A stretch of DNA of 64,000 bases from Mikania micrantha. Taxonomy: Eukaryota > Streptophyta > Magnoliopsida > Asterales > Asteraceae. The stretch is from contig CM018682.1 in the NCBI GenBank assembly GCA_009363875.1, positions 60,596,031-60,660,030 on the forward strand, in the 5' to 3' direction. Below are positions 44,761 through 55,970 of the stretch, one piece after another. How positions within the stretch are numbered: position 1 is the first letter of the stretch; each line of letters begins with the position of its first letter. The translations under genes and the position numbers were made by a program. The notes beneath the pieces are model-generated. The model did not search any database, was not told the origin of the DNA, and worked only from the letters and a program-made list of their open reading frames with translations.

Positions 44761-45862
44761 AGCGGCAATGTGCAACCCATTGGCCAAATCGAACATAGTT
44801 CGTGCACTTCCTACACTACAGTAGGATGATGATGATACTTGAAGTGAGTACACTGAGGATGCACTCCAAGATAGTTCTTGGGTGCAGGATTGACAGGTAC
44901 AGCAGGAGCTTGTTTCAGAGGAGTGGCCATCGCATAGTTTTTGACGACCTTTTGTTTCTTCTTTTGATGGTACTCAGGTTTCTTGGTTGGTTCTTCCTTA
45001 AGCCTTCCCCTTGTTATCTTTCAAAACTCCTGACTTCACCATCACACTGGTGAGTTTAGCTGAGAGGGCAATGGCTGACTCCAAAGTAGTAGGGTTTGCA
45101 GCCAACACAATGCTTTGTATGCAGGAGGGTAATCCTCCCACATATCTGTTGATTAGCTTCTCCAAGCACCATCTCTGGCACCAAAGCTACCAGTTCATGA
45201 TAGCGAGTGGTAAAAGTCATATGATCGGCTCCCTTCATCACGTGGTTTGAGAGCTCCACTTCTAGCTTTTGTAGTTCATGCTTCGGACAGAATTCGTTCC
45301 TCAGAAGGAGTTTGAATTCTGCCCAAGGCATTGCCATTGCTTCATCCCTGCCTCTTGCTCTGATTTGGGAGTTCCACCACGTTAATGCTCGCTTGCTAAA
45401 AGACCCAGCCGCATAGCGAACTTTATGATGTTCCGGACAACTGCTTATGTCCAAGGTGTTCTCCATATTCTCTAGCCATTGGATCAGTCCAACAGCTCCC
45501 TCAACACCAGTAAAACTTGGAGGCTTGCATCCTACAAATGATTTGTAGGAGCAGTCAGAAGTAGTGCCAGTGTTTCCACTAGCTTCCCCAGTTGTGTGAC
45601 CAAAATTGTAGCCGTGGCCTTGGATTCTGTTAATCATCTCTGGGATGACATCCTTCAGTTGACTCATCAGTTGGCTGCTCAGGAGTGTTGCCAAGGCAAT
45701 AGTAGCAGGGTCGAGTACCTGATTTGTGCTCGAACCCGGAGGTGGGTTAAGTGGAGGAGGGTTTAGTGGAGGAGGAGGTGGCGGTAGTGGTGAGTCAGGT
45801 GGTGTATGAGTAGATGAGTGTGGTACAGAGAGTTGAGAGGTCGGTTGTCTTCTGGGCGTCAT
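44761..45862 (-). pseudogene. gag: GypE gag (capsid), frameshifted
   Basis: It starts at ATG 45862 (MTPRRQPTSQL), with a Pro-rich N-terminus. The Retrotrans_gag core follows: CKPPSFTGVEGAVGLIQWLE, YAAGSFSKRALTWWN, FKLLLRNEFCPKHELQKLE, HVMKGADHMTFTTRYHELV. Around 45200-45060 the frame is lost, and the stretch up to the knuckle is read in other frames. Binds genomic RNA and forms the particle in active elements. Confidence 0.8.
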
Positions 45863-46020
45863 TCTGATCATAACCAAAATATATTGGTTAGTACAGTGAT
45901 CGAATGCAGAAGACACAATGCAAACATAGATCCTAAGTTCTCTACATGAGGGTCCCTAAGTTACAGTATAGGCCAAACCGTTTAAGAAAATGACCTATAA
46001 TTCTCTATAACCTTGAGATC
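45863..46020 (-). other. GypE leader
   Basis: A short untranslated stretch between PBS and gag. No feature beyond AT-rich sequence. Confidence 0.5.
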
Positions 46021-46028
46021 TGATACCA
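46021..46028 (-). other. GypE primer binding site
   Basis: TGGTATCAGATC on the minus strand (core TGGTATCA at 46021-46028) matches the Met-tRNA site with one change. It lies three bases from the LTR. Confidence 0.75.
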
Positions 46029-46503
46029 ATCTGTTACACCCCGAGCCGGCGGGACGGATCGACTTCCCCGCCGGGCGGAAGGTTCCCGGGGCGCGATATC
46101 GTGAGTGATAATCGTGATGATCAGAATGTTTACATAGCATCAATGTTAAAAATAACTAAAGCACAATAGAGCATTTAAGTAGGATTACAAAGTTAAATTG
46201 CATTTGTCAAGGTTTGGTAATTTAACTAAGTAAACCTAACAAAAGAATCAAATGTTTACTATCTTGTATCTGTACAAGATATCAAAAGTGATTTGCTTCC
46301 ATAATAAGATATGTGCCTTCCAAAAATCTACTAGGTCCTCTAACTGGGCACCCTAGCATGCAATCCTGAGCCTTAGCTTATATCTGTGCATCACCTGAGA
46401 AAGCATGTAAGAAAACAAAGTCAACACAATGGTTGGTGAGTTCATGCAGTTTAATAGTTTGAAAATAGCTTTAGCATACCTCTTTCAGTAACAACCTTAA
46501 TCT

Positions 46504-46629
46504 CATTAACATCACCTGTAATATCCAATTCGGTATGCTTATATATAGGGCATATGTAGGGTCGAACTTACCGCCCGCCCAGCCAACATCCAACCACATA
46601 CTAAATCACATATGACGTTGTTGTTAATG
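46504..46629. repeat. Covarying hairpin module, copy 7 (GypE 5' LTR)
   Basis: Copy of 37544-37669 in the sister LTR, with the same arms CATTAAC and GTTAATG and the same apical words, and a few substitutions. Confidence 0.85.
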
Positions 46630-48770
46630 ATAATTAAGCATTTTACCTACCATTCAACCCGGTCTTCATCATAGCTTTAGTGTACTGCTTAAAAGTTTAC
46701 AAGTTTACAGCATTCATGTAAGTTAGCGTTAGAGTAAAGTATACAAGCATCATTGTTTCCCACATCATAGTTTAGCTCTCACCAATCTCATGCGTGGGTA
46801 CAAGCTCTGCTCTAGCAGTGTTTAGCAATTACGTAGCCCACGGCTAGATACAAGCTCTACTCTAGCAGTGTTTAGCCATTACGTATCTCATGAATTGGTT
46901 AAGCTTAGTATCCGAATAGTCTAGCAATTACGTGTCTCCTATATAAGACACAAGCCTTGCTCTAGCAATGTTTGGCAATTACGTATCTCATACATAGACA
47001 CAAGCCGTGCACACACAAATAGTTTAGCATTTACATATCTCGTATAAGCAGACACAAGCCTTGCTCTAGCAATGTTTGGCAATTACATGTCTCTTATATT
47101 GATAACAGCTTAGCATCGTCATAGTTTAGCTTCCTCGTATCTCAATGCATGGGTACAAGCTCTGCTCTAGCAGTGTTTAACAATTAGGTAGCCCATGAAT
47201 AGATACAAGCTTAGCATTTCGCACACAATCATAGTTTTGAACATATAGTTTCAAGCATTAGCATATAGTTTGAGCACATGCTCCGTAACATTAGTATCTT
47301 GTGTATAGTTTATGCATAGAGTTTATAGCATAAGTCTTGAGCATATAGTCTGAGCAATGAGTTTATAACATGAGCATCAAGCATCTAGTTTAAGCTTCAT
47401 GTTTATAGCATAAGCATCGAGCATATAGTCTGAGCATTGAGTTTGTAGCATAAGCATTAAGCATATAGTTTAAGCATTGAGTTTATAGCTTCCAAAATAA
47501 GAGTTTCAAGCTTAAGTATTCGCATAAGCATCATATGTATGTGTAAAAGCATTTAATAAACATTTCAATAATTTCTGAAAATGTATAACATGCTTCTCAG
47601 TCCCGAGGTAAAAACAAATATGTTTGAAAAGGACAAATGAACTCACCTTGTGTTTGAAGTGGTTGACTATGTAAAAACAAGAATGCACGCGCTCGTTGTT
47701 TGTACTTGTTGTGATGTTCACGATCCTGTATTGATTTCATTGTGTTTGTAGCTTATAAGCATATGTTCGTAGGGACTTGTTGTACGTGTAAGTGTTAGTG
47801 TTAACCTTAAAGTTGGATAACATTTAGTGATGTTGATCATCATTCGGCCTCGAGTGTTAATTAAGGACTCACTCCCACTTAACCACTTAAGCTTTTATTG
47901 TGCTAAGCCTGTATGTTATATGTTTAGTTTCAAATCATTATTGAATTTTCCCATAACATTGCCATTAGGTTGCTTGTTTTTAATATAAGACTTAATATAT
48001 AACTAAATCAGCTTCCACCACTTTAGTAATTTCTATGCACCACTTCCATTAAAATAAATTTCGTGTATTTGTTTAGAAATTACTTAAGTGGGCTAAATGG
48101 TTGTTTGTGGGCCGGATGACATTTATTGGGCCAATTAAGTTACTTGGGCCGAAGACTAGGTGAATTTGCTTCATCAAAGCGTGGGCCGATGCACAACATC
48201 CTGGGCTGCCTAAATGGGCCGAATCAATGATATTGTGGGCCAAACTAACATTGTGTTGGGCCTGTAATAACAATGGGTCTAATAATCCCAGTGGGCCGAG
48301 ACTTGCTATATCGCATAAGTGTGGGTTAAAGCAAGAGTCTGGATCGATATGGCTATGGACCAATCAATAACTTGGGTAATGATGTTGGGCCGAAAGAGTG
48401 GATTGGTCTTGGGCCTAGGCCGAATGGACATATGCTGTTTCCAGCGAACCCTAGTATTCATTTTGTAACATCTGTGCCGGAATCGTTACCGGAATAGTAA
48501 TTTGCACAGTAAAAGTGCACAGTAACTCATGTACAAACTACGTGAAACTATGTATATGCTATTAACATTGTGATGTTTGACACTAAACTATTATGCAATT
48601 GTCTTTGAAATCTGATTTAAATCTCACGGTTTAACAGTCAGAAATACATCAGACAACATCTAACTGACACACAGATGTTTGATTAAATGCTATTTTGTAT
48701 AAACGTATGCGAGGTTGAACAAAACAAAGTAATAACGGACGTCGTTACAGGAATGCTAAATGGACGGACT

Positions 48771-48798
48771 ATTCGTATAGGTGACGATCTGTATGAAT
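48771..48798. promoter_or_regulatory. U3 palindrome with GGTGACGAT loop (S3, first)
   Basis: ATTCGTATA, loop GGTGACGATC, TGTATGAAT. Pairing is kept with two G-U pairs. Confidence 0.6.
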
Positions 48799-48875
48799 AC
48801 ATCGGAAAGTTTAACGTTCTGTAATGATGACTAAAAAATAGAAAACCAAATCAGAAAGTGAAACGTACGATCGTA

Positions 48876-48901
48876 TTCGTACAGTTAGCGCTCTGTACGA
48901 A
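48876..48901. promoter_or_regulatory. U3 palindrome, variant loop (S3, second)
   Basis: TTCGTACAG, TTAGCGCT, CTGTACGAA: a perfect nine-base stem with an eight-base loop different from the GGTGACGAT type. The same sequence is in S4 at 58552-58577. Confidence 0.7.
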
Positions 48902-49439
48902 AACGCGCGTAAGTTAAGTTTTCTGATAAAACGGCGAAAATAAAAAGTAGTTTTATTATAATTGATTGGAATTTGGTTGTAAAATAGACAATATAAATTG
49001 TCTGGATTTGGACTAAAAACAAAGGAAACTCTCCCCGATTTTTGCAAAATTTAAAAGTAAGTTGTTATTAACTAACGGATAAGGGATTTATAGAGGGTAT
49101 GTAACATAGAATAATTAAAGAAAATCTTAGTAACACATTAGCAAGTAAATAGGACACATAGTCGCACACTGAGACCTAAACCCTATATACGTTAACTATA
49201 AATACTTATAGTATTCGAATCGTATTAAATCAACACAGGTGCTGAAGATACTTAATTTACGACAACGAGCGCGCATTATTTTCTTGGTTGAAACATAAGA
49301 GCTACAACACAAGTGAGTTCATTTGTCCCTTTTCCTAACTATTTTGATTTTACCTCGGGACTGAGAAGCATGTTATACATTTTAAACAAATGATTTAAAA
49401 AATGCATTTACACTTATTCTTGATGATTATGCTGTAAAC

Positions 49440-50040
49440 TATATGCTTGAACTACATACTCGATGCTAAGGCTTGATCACTTACACTATATGCTAATACT
49501 AAACGCTAATGCTACATGCTAATACTAAACGCTAATGCTACATGCTAAAAAACTAAATGCTAATGCTACATGCTAACACTATAAACTTATGCTACAATGC
49601 TAATACTACAATGCTAATGCTAAATGCTAATACTAAATGCTAATGCTACATGCTAATAGTAAACATTAATGCTACATGCTAAAAACTAAATGCTAATGCT
49701 ACATGCTAACACTATAAGCTAATGCTACATGCAAATGCCAATTGCTTATGCTACAATGCTAATACTACAATGCTAATGCTAAATGCTAATACTAAATGCT
49801 AATGCTACATGCTAATACTAAACGCTAATGCTACATGCTAAAAACTAAATGCTAATGCTACATGCTAACACTATAAGCTAATGCTACATGCGAATGCCAA
49901 TTGCTTATACTACAATGCTAATGCTATATGCTAATACTAAATGCTAAAGCTAACACTATATGCTAAAGCTACAATTTAATGCTAAAAGCTTATAACTCTA
50001 TGATAATGCTACATACTTACATGCTAATTGCATAAAACTA
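49440..50040 (+). repeat. ATGCTAATACTA-type tandem array (S3)
   Basis: Dozens of GCTAATGCTACAT, GCTAATACTAAA and relatives. A longer unit of about 175 bp (from the AATGCTAATGCTAAATG block to CAATTGCTTATGC) is itself repeated. GypE has a related but different array at the same place (GCATATAGTTT type). Confidence 0.8.
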
Positions 50041-50095
50041 ACGATGCTATGAACATTTGTATGCTTATATGCTTGCCATGCTAAAACAACGGTTT

Positions 50096-50491
50096 GGTCT
50101 CTCAGTGCTTGCCTTACTGGTTTTGAAGCTATTTGAATGCTATAAACTTGAATGCTAGAACTATCAACTATGGTAGAACATACCAAATTGGCCTCTCAGT
50201 GCTTGCCATGGGGTGTTCTTCCTAGTTGGGACTTGAAGGAACAGACCGTTGGCCTCTCAGTGCTTGCCATAGGGTGACCTTCATAGTCATGACTTGAGGA
50301 ATAGACTGATGGCCTCTCAGTGCTTGCCATACAGTGATTCCTCAATGTTCACTCATGCTACAAACTTAAACATAATGCTAACGCTATTGGCTATTTAGAA
50401 TGGACCAATTGGCCTCTCAGTGCTTGCCAAACGGGTGTTCTACATAGTCGGGATTCTGAGGAGTAGACTGATGGCCTCTCAGTGCTTGCCA
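50096..50491 (+). repeat. GGCCTCTCAGTGCTTGCCA minisatellite (S3)
   Basis: The 19-mer occurs at 50096 (variant), 50190, 50251, 50311, 50411 and 50473. Adjacent copies are 60-62 bp apart. Between them is a variable segment with GGACTTGA.GAA.AGAC. Confidence 0.85.
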
Positions 50492-50583
50492 TACAGTGAT
50501 TTTTCATTTTCCACTCATGTTGTAAACTTAACAAAACGCTAAAGCTATAAACGAAATGGATGGTAGGTAAGGCGCTTAATTAT

Positions 50584-50710
50584 CATTAACAGCAATGTCC
50601 TATGCGACTTAGTATGTGGTGGGACGGCGTCTGGGCGGGTCGTAGGCTCGACTCAGGGGTATGCCCTATATATAAGCATACCGAGTTGGATGATACATGT
50701 GGTGTTAATG
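50584..50710. repeat. Covarying hairpin module, copy 8 (S3)
   Basis: Outer arms CATTAAC (50584) and GTTAATG (50704). Inner arms GACTTAGTATG and CATACCGAGTTG pair with one wobble and one mismatch. The apical part has GTGGTGGGACGG, GGCTCGACTC and TATGCCCTATATATA. Confidence 0.85.
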
Positions 50711-50827
50711 AGATTAAGGTTTTTACCTAGGGGAAACATGAACACTTTTGGGTCGATATCATAAACTTATAAACAGGATGCTTGAATCTATGTTGGAAAT
50801 CGAATGGTAGGTAAAATGCTTAATTAT

Positions 50828-50953
50828 CATTAACAACAATGTCCTATGTGACTTAGTATGTGGTGGGACGGCGTCTGGGCGGGTCGTAGGCTCGACTCAG
50901 GGGTATCCCTATATATAAGCATACCGAGTTGGATGATACAGGTGTTGTTAATG
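50828..50953. repeat. Covarying hairpin module, copy 9 (S3)
   Basis: A tandem duplicate of copy 8, starting 244 bp further on; arms CATTAAC (50828) and GTTAATG (50947). The conserved word reads TATCCCTATATATA here, with one base lost. Confidence 0.85.
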
Positions 50954-53065
50954 AGGTTAAGGTTTTACCGAGAAGGTTTGTAAAGCTATTTTCAAATACT
51001 AAAACTATATGAACTCACCAACCATTGTGTTGACTTTGTTTTCTTACATGCTTTCTCAGGTGATGCACAGGAATAGGCTCAGACCTCAGGACTGCATACT
51101 AGGATGCTCGAATAGAGGACCTAGTAGACTTTTGGAAAGCACATATTTTGTTACAGAAGAAAATCACTTTTGACATCTTGTACAGATACAAGATAGATAT
51201 ATTTGATTCTTTTGATAGGTTTACTTAGTTAAATTACTAAACATTGATTATTGTAATTTAACTTTGTAATCCTAGTTTAATGCTAATGTGTTTAGTTATT
51301 CTTAACATTGATGCTATTTAAAACAATCTGATCATCACGATTATCACTCACGATATCGCGCCCCGAGAACCTTCCGCCCGACGGGGACTTCGATCCAACA
51401 CCGCTGGCTCGGGGTGTGACATATTTGAACCAAGGTTCGGCTAATGGATATACAAGGTTCTGCTAAACAAAGAGCATAGGTTCGCTAGATGTGATGCAAG
51501 TCTCTCGGTTCTGGAATGGTTCGGCTGGGTTTGGATGGGTTCGGCAACCATGCCTTGGTTCGGTCGAGGATGGCCGAATCCATGCCAGGTTCGTAGCTTC
51601 CAAATGGTTTGGCTGTCGATGATGTAAAGGTTCGGTATTAGTATAGGTTCGGCTGAGTCTAGGGGGGTTCGACCAAGGTTCGGGGTTACAGGGTTCATGC
51701 ATGATGAATGAACAGGTTCGGAGGCAAAGGTTCGCTGAGAAAAAAGGGTTCGCCACCCTGGTCTGAGTTCGGTGAGGTTCGTTGCCAGCAGTAGGGTTCG
51801 GTAGTGGCTAGGTGATGATGAAGGGTTCGGTTGCATGACACCAACAGGTCCCGAACCTGTCATGTCTTCACCATCATCAGTCCCTTCGATTAAACTGGTT
51901 CTAAGTGTTTACACGTTGATGTCATGCTCTACGTGATGTTCGAATAGGTTAGTAGTCGCGATCCTGGGTCCAAGGCCGGCTAAGTGTGTGCGTATCAAAA
52001 CCAAAGTGAAAACCCTCTTATTCATGATGTTTCAAGCTCCATACCTCGAATTTGGCCAGAAAAAACTCCAGATCAGTTGTACTTCCAGGTAGAGGAGGTC
52101 AAGAGCTTCGTTTGGACACCAAGAACGTCTGATTTCGTCAAGAAACGAGTGAGATATCGCGTTTTGAAGTTGGAAATTTCGAGAGAAGGTGGAGGTTCGG
52201 GAGATTGAGTTTAGAGAGAGAGTAAGATGCAAGAAATGAGAAAAATCTTCCTCATTTAATCCTTATATACCTCGAGGGTGTTCGGGTTCGTTTCGGTTGC
52301 TCGGTTCTCGTTTTCGTCGTGTTTCCGGCACGTCACGCTCGTGTTTTTGTAATTAAAATAAAAGACTTTATTTTAAATGTTCGGAAGGTGGTTATTTCTA
52401 GTAAATGTTTGAAATATCATTTTCTTGGATTATTTATCGTAATTTATTATCTCACGCGTTTCGTCATCTCTTTCGCATATTTTTTGTATTTTAAATTTAA
52501 AATAGTTTTCTTTTAATTTATTTCTGATGAGTTTCAAAATTGTTAAACAGAAAATATTATATTTTCTTAAATTTATTATCGTTCGTTTCATTTTCGTTTT
52601 TGTTTCGTCCAAACGCGTCACCATCACGCGTATTCGTTCGAATCGTCATTCGAACGAACAAGACGATGGTTTGGCTTTCTGATTCTTGTTTTCTACTTTC
52701 CAGTCATCATTTCAGAACTTTAAACTTTCAGATTTATTCGTACAAATCGTCACCTATACGAATAACTCGTCGGTTTAGCATTCTATAACAACAACTGTTA
52801 TGGTTTCGTTCTGTTTAACCTCGCATACGTTTATATATAATAGCATCAAATCAAGCATCTGTGTGTCGGTTCTGTGTTGTCTGATGTGTTTCTGACTGTT
52901 AAACCATGAGGTTTAAAGCAGGTTTCAGACCAATAGCATAATAGTTTAGTGTTAAGCCTCAAGTGTCAATAGCATAAACATAGTTTCAAGTAATGTGTAC
53001 ATGAGTTACTGTGTAAGTACTGTAGCGATCACTATTCTGGCAATGCTTCCGGCACTGATGTTACA

Positions 53066-53431
53066 TTGACACAGGATCAGCATCCTCTTTCTTGAACCCT
53101 GATGTCCTCCCAAATGAATATTGTTAACCCTACTCCCAGTATTTCCGAGCTGCAATTTGAGAAACGTTTGTTGTTGATAAGATAAGCACACTAGTTTACA
53201 TCAGGCTTTTTCCCAAATGTACTATTAAACACAAGTGTCTGGGATTAAGTTCTCATGGTAAAGATCTGTGGATTGGGTTTGATTTACTCCTCAAACTTCC
53301 TGATTTAAGACACGGGGAGCAAAGGTTAAAATACATAATGTTTTTTAATCCATGAAGTTCGGTCCCAAGGCTATACATGGCTTCACCCCTAACCAGATAA
53401 TCTATCAAAACCCAAATTATTCAGACTTCGT
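53066..53431 (+). pseudogene. EPRV aspartic protease, remainder
   Basis: It resumes directly after GypE with the TTGAC duplication and reads through the DTGS-type catalytic loop, split so that Asp lies left of GypE and Thr-Gly-Ser right of it. Later fold elements (KCTIKHKCLGLSSHGKDLWIG) are recognisable in the translation. Stops and frame changes break it before RT. Confidence 0.75.
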
Positions 53432-54770
53432 GTGCCTCCAGCCATACTGAATTTCTCAGAAAAAAACTCATCATTATGGTTAATTCTTTCATTCTTTGTT
53501 AACCTCCCTTTTAAAAAAAATGAGGATATTAACCCTACAAAGGCAAGTCACCCAGGAATGAATCCTGATCATTACCAGTTGACGTTAAAAGAATGTTCAG
53601 AGCTTGTAGAACAAGGTATTATTGAAGCAACATCCTCACAATGGGCATGTGAAGCATTCTATGTTAACAAAAGAAATGAACAAGCAAGAGGAAAGTTACG
53701 GCTTGTTATTAATTATCAGCCCTTAAGTCACTTCATAGCGGATAACAAATTCCCGTTACCACAAAATAAGGCAATGTTCCAGTCACTGGTCAATGCAAAA
53801 ATTCTGTCCAAATTTGATCTTAAAGCAGGATTTTGGCAACTGGGTATTACACCAGACGATCGTCCAAAGACAACATTCTGTATTCCTAATCATCATTTTC
53901 AATGGAAAGTGATGCCATTTGGGTTGAAAAATGCTCCTTCTGTTTTCTAGAAAGCAAGGGAATGCTCTGATCTATATTGATGACATCCTCTTATTTTCAC
54001 CCGAAGAATCACATGTTCAGTTACTAACAAAGTTCCATTCAATTTTCCAACAATATGGTATCATGCTCTTTGAGAAAAAAATGGAATTTGGGGTAAACAC
54101 AATTGATTTTCTTAGGATGAAAATCTATGATGGAAGGTACCAGCCATAAACCCATATTGCTAAGGAATTACACCAGTTTCCAAACAAGTTGGTGTCACAA
54201 ATAGAAGTACAAAAATTCCTTGGCCTAGTCAATTATATGGCTGATTTCCTTCCAAAACTGTCCAATTATACAGCGCATCAATTCCCTATGCTAAAAAAGA
54301 ATCCAGCACCATGGACGGATAAGCAAACACAGGCTATTAAAGCAATAAAGAAATTAGCTGATGTGATGCCTCCATTAAATATTCCCACGCCATCTGACAA
54401 AAGAATCCATCAGACCGATGCTAGTGATGAGTACTGGGCAGCAGTACTACTTGCAGAAGATGAAAAAGGTGTCAGAACAGTATGCGGATATTAAAGTGGC
54501 ATGTTCCAAGTGTCAGAAAAACATTATCATTCCACATACAAGGAGATACTAGCTGTAAAAAAAGGGATAGAAAAATTCTAATTTTATCTTATTGGTCATC
54601 ATTTTCAGATTGAAATTGATATGTCCGCTTTCCCACGAATGCTGCATTTTAAAAGAAAGATGCTTTTGAAGCGCAACTGTTACGATGTGCCAACTGGTTT
54701 TCATAATGGCAATTTACAGTAAAACATTTAAAAGGGTCAGAAAATATTCTTGATGATTTTTTATCCAGAC
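53432..54770 (+). pseudogene. EPRV reverse transcriptase and RNase H
   Basis: Caulimovirid RT: LTLKECSELVEQGIIEATSS, KLRLVINYQPLSHF, FDLKAGFWQLGI, KTTFCIPNHHFQWKVMPFG. After NAPSVF a stop at 53948 and a short deletion are followed by the catalytic box YIDDILLFS in another frame. Thumb pieces (FLGLVNYMADFLPKL) and RNase H (HQTDASDEYWAAVLLAED, then VSEKHYHSTYKEILAVKKGIEKF) follow, broken by stops near 54147, 54492 and 54579. It replicated the viral DNA from RNA when active. Confidence 0.9.
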
Positions 54771-54783
54771 CAAAGGCCTATAA

Positions 54784-55755
54784 ATGCAAGGATGTCAATT
54801 CCATTCACATGCACAAAATTTTTCCAATGGTGTTCACTATATAAACAAAGAAGGTTCTTCTGCTGAAGCTACCTCCTTCATTCTAGAAGACACAACCCCA
54901 TCCAACCATAATATGGAAGTGAAGAATCTTCCTCCGGATGTCCAAGAGGTGATTGCATATCTCTCTCTAAAAGAAAGGTCTCTTCTGAATTACAAGACCT
55001 TATTCCATGTTGCACTCAAAAACTATGGTTTGTTTATGAAAGGAATAAGCTTTCAACCTGATCATCCCTATCCAAATGTTTTCCAAATAAACAACCTGAA
55101 TCACTTTCCAAAAGAAGGGTTATGTTTTCTCTGGTACTTGTTTGAATCCTTCACAATTGCCATGTCTTTTAACTCAATTATATTGCTTGCATATCTGCTT
55201 GAATGCCAATTTGAATATTTTCCTGAAGAATAGAAAAACACCCTTAAAATGCTTGAATGGTTCCTTCCTTCTACTAAATGGGCACATTTTCAAGCAAAAA
55301 ACACTATATTGTAATGCTTAGGAGGCCCAACTGCTTTATTCCTTCCACGACATTCACACAAGGAAAGCCGTTAATATTCCATGGACCCACATGATTTATC
55401 CATACTTGGGTATTTCAAGTTGAATTATAGAAAACAATGTAAAGAAGTTTGTCTAGCTCTTGCGGCTGACAACAACAAATACATAGATGATATATCTGAG
55501 GATATCATGGAAGACAAACAGAATTGGATTAAATCTAATCCAATTACAAAATCATGGGATGATGTTATAGTTGAGTATTCAAAAACCCATCTTCTTGGAA
55601 CAAAATCAGACAAAATGCCAGATCCACTGATTATGGTGAGCATGAAGCATGACCCAACATGGAAGTATGATCCAATAGAAGACAAAGAACCACCCCAATT
55701 TCGGTTTGATCCATACGAAGATGATCCATCTCATCCTGATTCACAATGGAAATAA
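54784..55755 (+). pseudogene. EPRV downstream ORF (ORF2-like)
   Basis: Two open pieces (54784-55233 and 55381-55755) with stops near 55231, 55311 and 55372 between them. The first may begin in the frame of an ATG near 54914 (MEVKNLPPDVQEVIAY). The second has an acidic C-terminus (DPIEDKEPPQFRFDPYEDD). I recognise no domain. A separate ORF of unknown function behind the polymerase is described for florendoviruses, which is why I lean that way. Confidence 0.55.
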
Positions 55756-55815
55756 TCTAAGTGTGTTTAAGTGTGTTTAAGTATGTTTAAGTAAGTTTAA
55801 GTGTGTTATTTGAAT

Positions 55816-55970
55816 AATGTAAGCTTATTACATCATGCATCATCTAAAGCTTACCTCATGTTCCATGTACTCTTTGTAGAATTATTTGTGCTTATGTCAT
55901 GGCTTATGTAAGAATGCCTTTCCCTTGCCTATAAAAGGAAGGCTTCCCCTTCATGAGGCATCCCTTGAAA
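55816..55970 (+). repeat. EPRV terminal repeat, right copy
   Basis: It repeats 29109-29263, including TATAAAAG (55930-55937), and stops where GypC LTR sequence resumes (CAAGCAGCGAAAC). Just upstream is a short run of GTTTAAGT(A/G)TGTTTAAG repeats (55757-55805). Confidence 0.8.

Larger units (their letters stand above)
48464..51421 (+). mobile_element. S3: solo LTR inside the GypE 5' LTR (2958 bp)
   Basis: It starts TGTAACATCTGTGCC and ends CGGGGTGTGACA. Flanks are CATTT (48459-48463) and TATTT (51422-51426), one change from a perfect duplication; the uninterrupted site is visible in the sister LTR near 39530. Contents: U3 palindromes (48771 and 48876), a shortened middle without a CGAACC array, an ATGCTAATACTA-type tandem region (49440-50040), a 19-mer minisatellite (50096-50491), and two tandem hairpin modules (50584-50710 and 50828-50953). 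No ORF. Confidence 0.95.
37071..53065 (-). mobile_element. GypE: complete Tekay-like Gypsy chromovirus in the EPRV
   Basis: A full element on the minus strand: 3' LTR 37071-41175, polypurine tract, pol with chromodomain, gag, PBS and 5' LTR 46032-53065 (which contains S3). Perfect TTGAC duplications flank it. In the first 180 bases the LTRs differ at about six positions (near 97% identity), so it is older than CopA. One retropepsin-RT-RNaseH-integrase frame has three nonsense codons, and gag has a frameshift. The C-terminal chromodomain-type segment and the integrase type support the Tekay/Del lineage. Confidence 0.95.
46032..53065 (-). mobile_element. GypE 5' LTR, interrupted by S3
   Basis: It aligns with 37071-41175 along its whole length apart from S3 and its duplication (48464-51426) and a gap of about 40 bp near 39430. 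Without S3 it is about 4.07 kb. It repeats all sub-features of the other LTR: hairpin module 46504-46629, hairpin minisatellite 46795-47205, CGAACC array 51430-51860, TATA box 52262-52269, and U3 palindromes 52632-52659 and 52736-52763. Confidence 0.95.

Noticed and set aside
32224..53065. A single 20.8 kb Gypsy element from TGTAACGTC to GATGTTACA
   Set aside because: Target duplications and the EPRV frame show two separate insertions (S2 and GypE) with 0.8 kb of EPRV between them.
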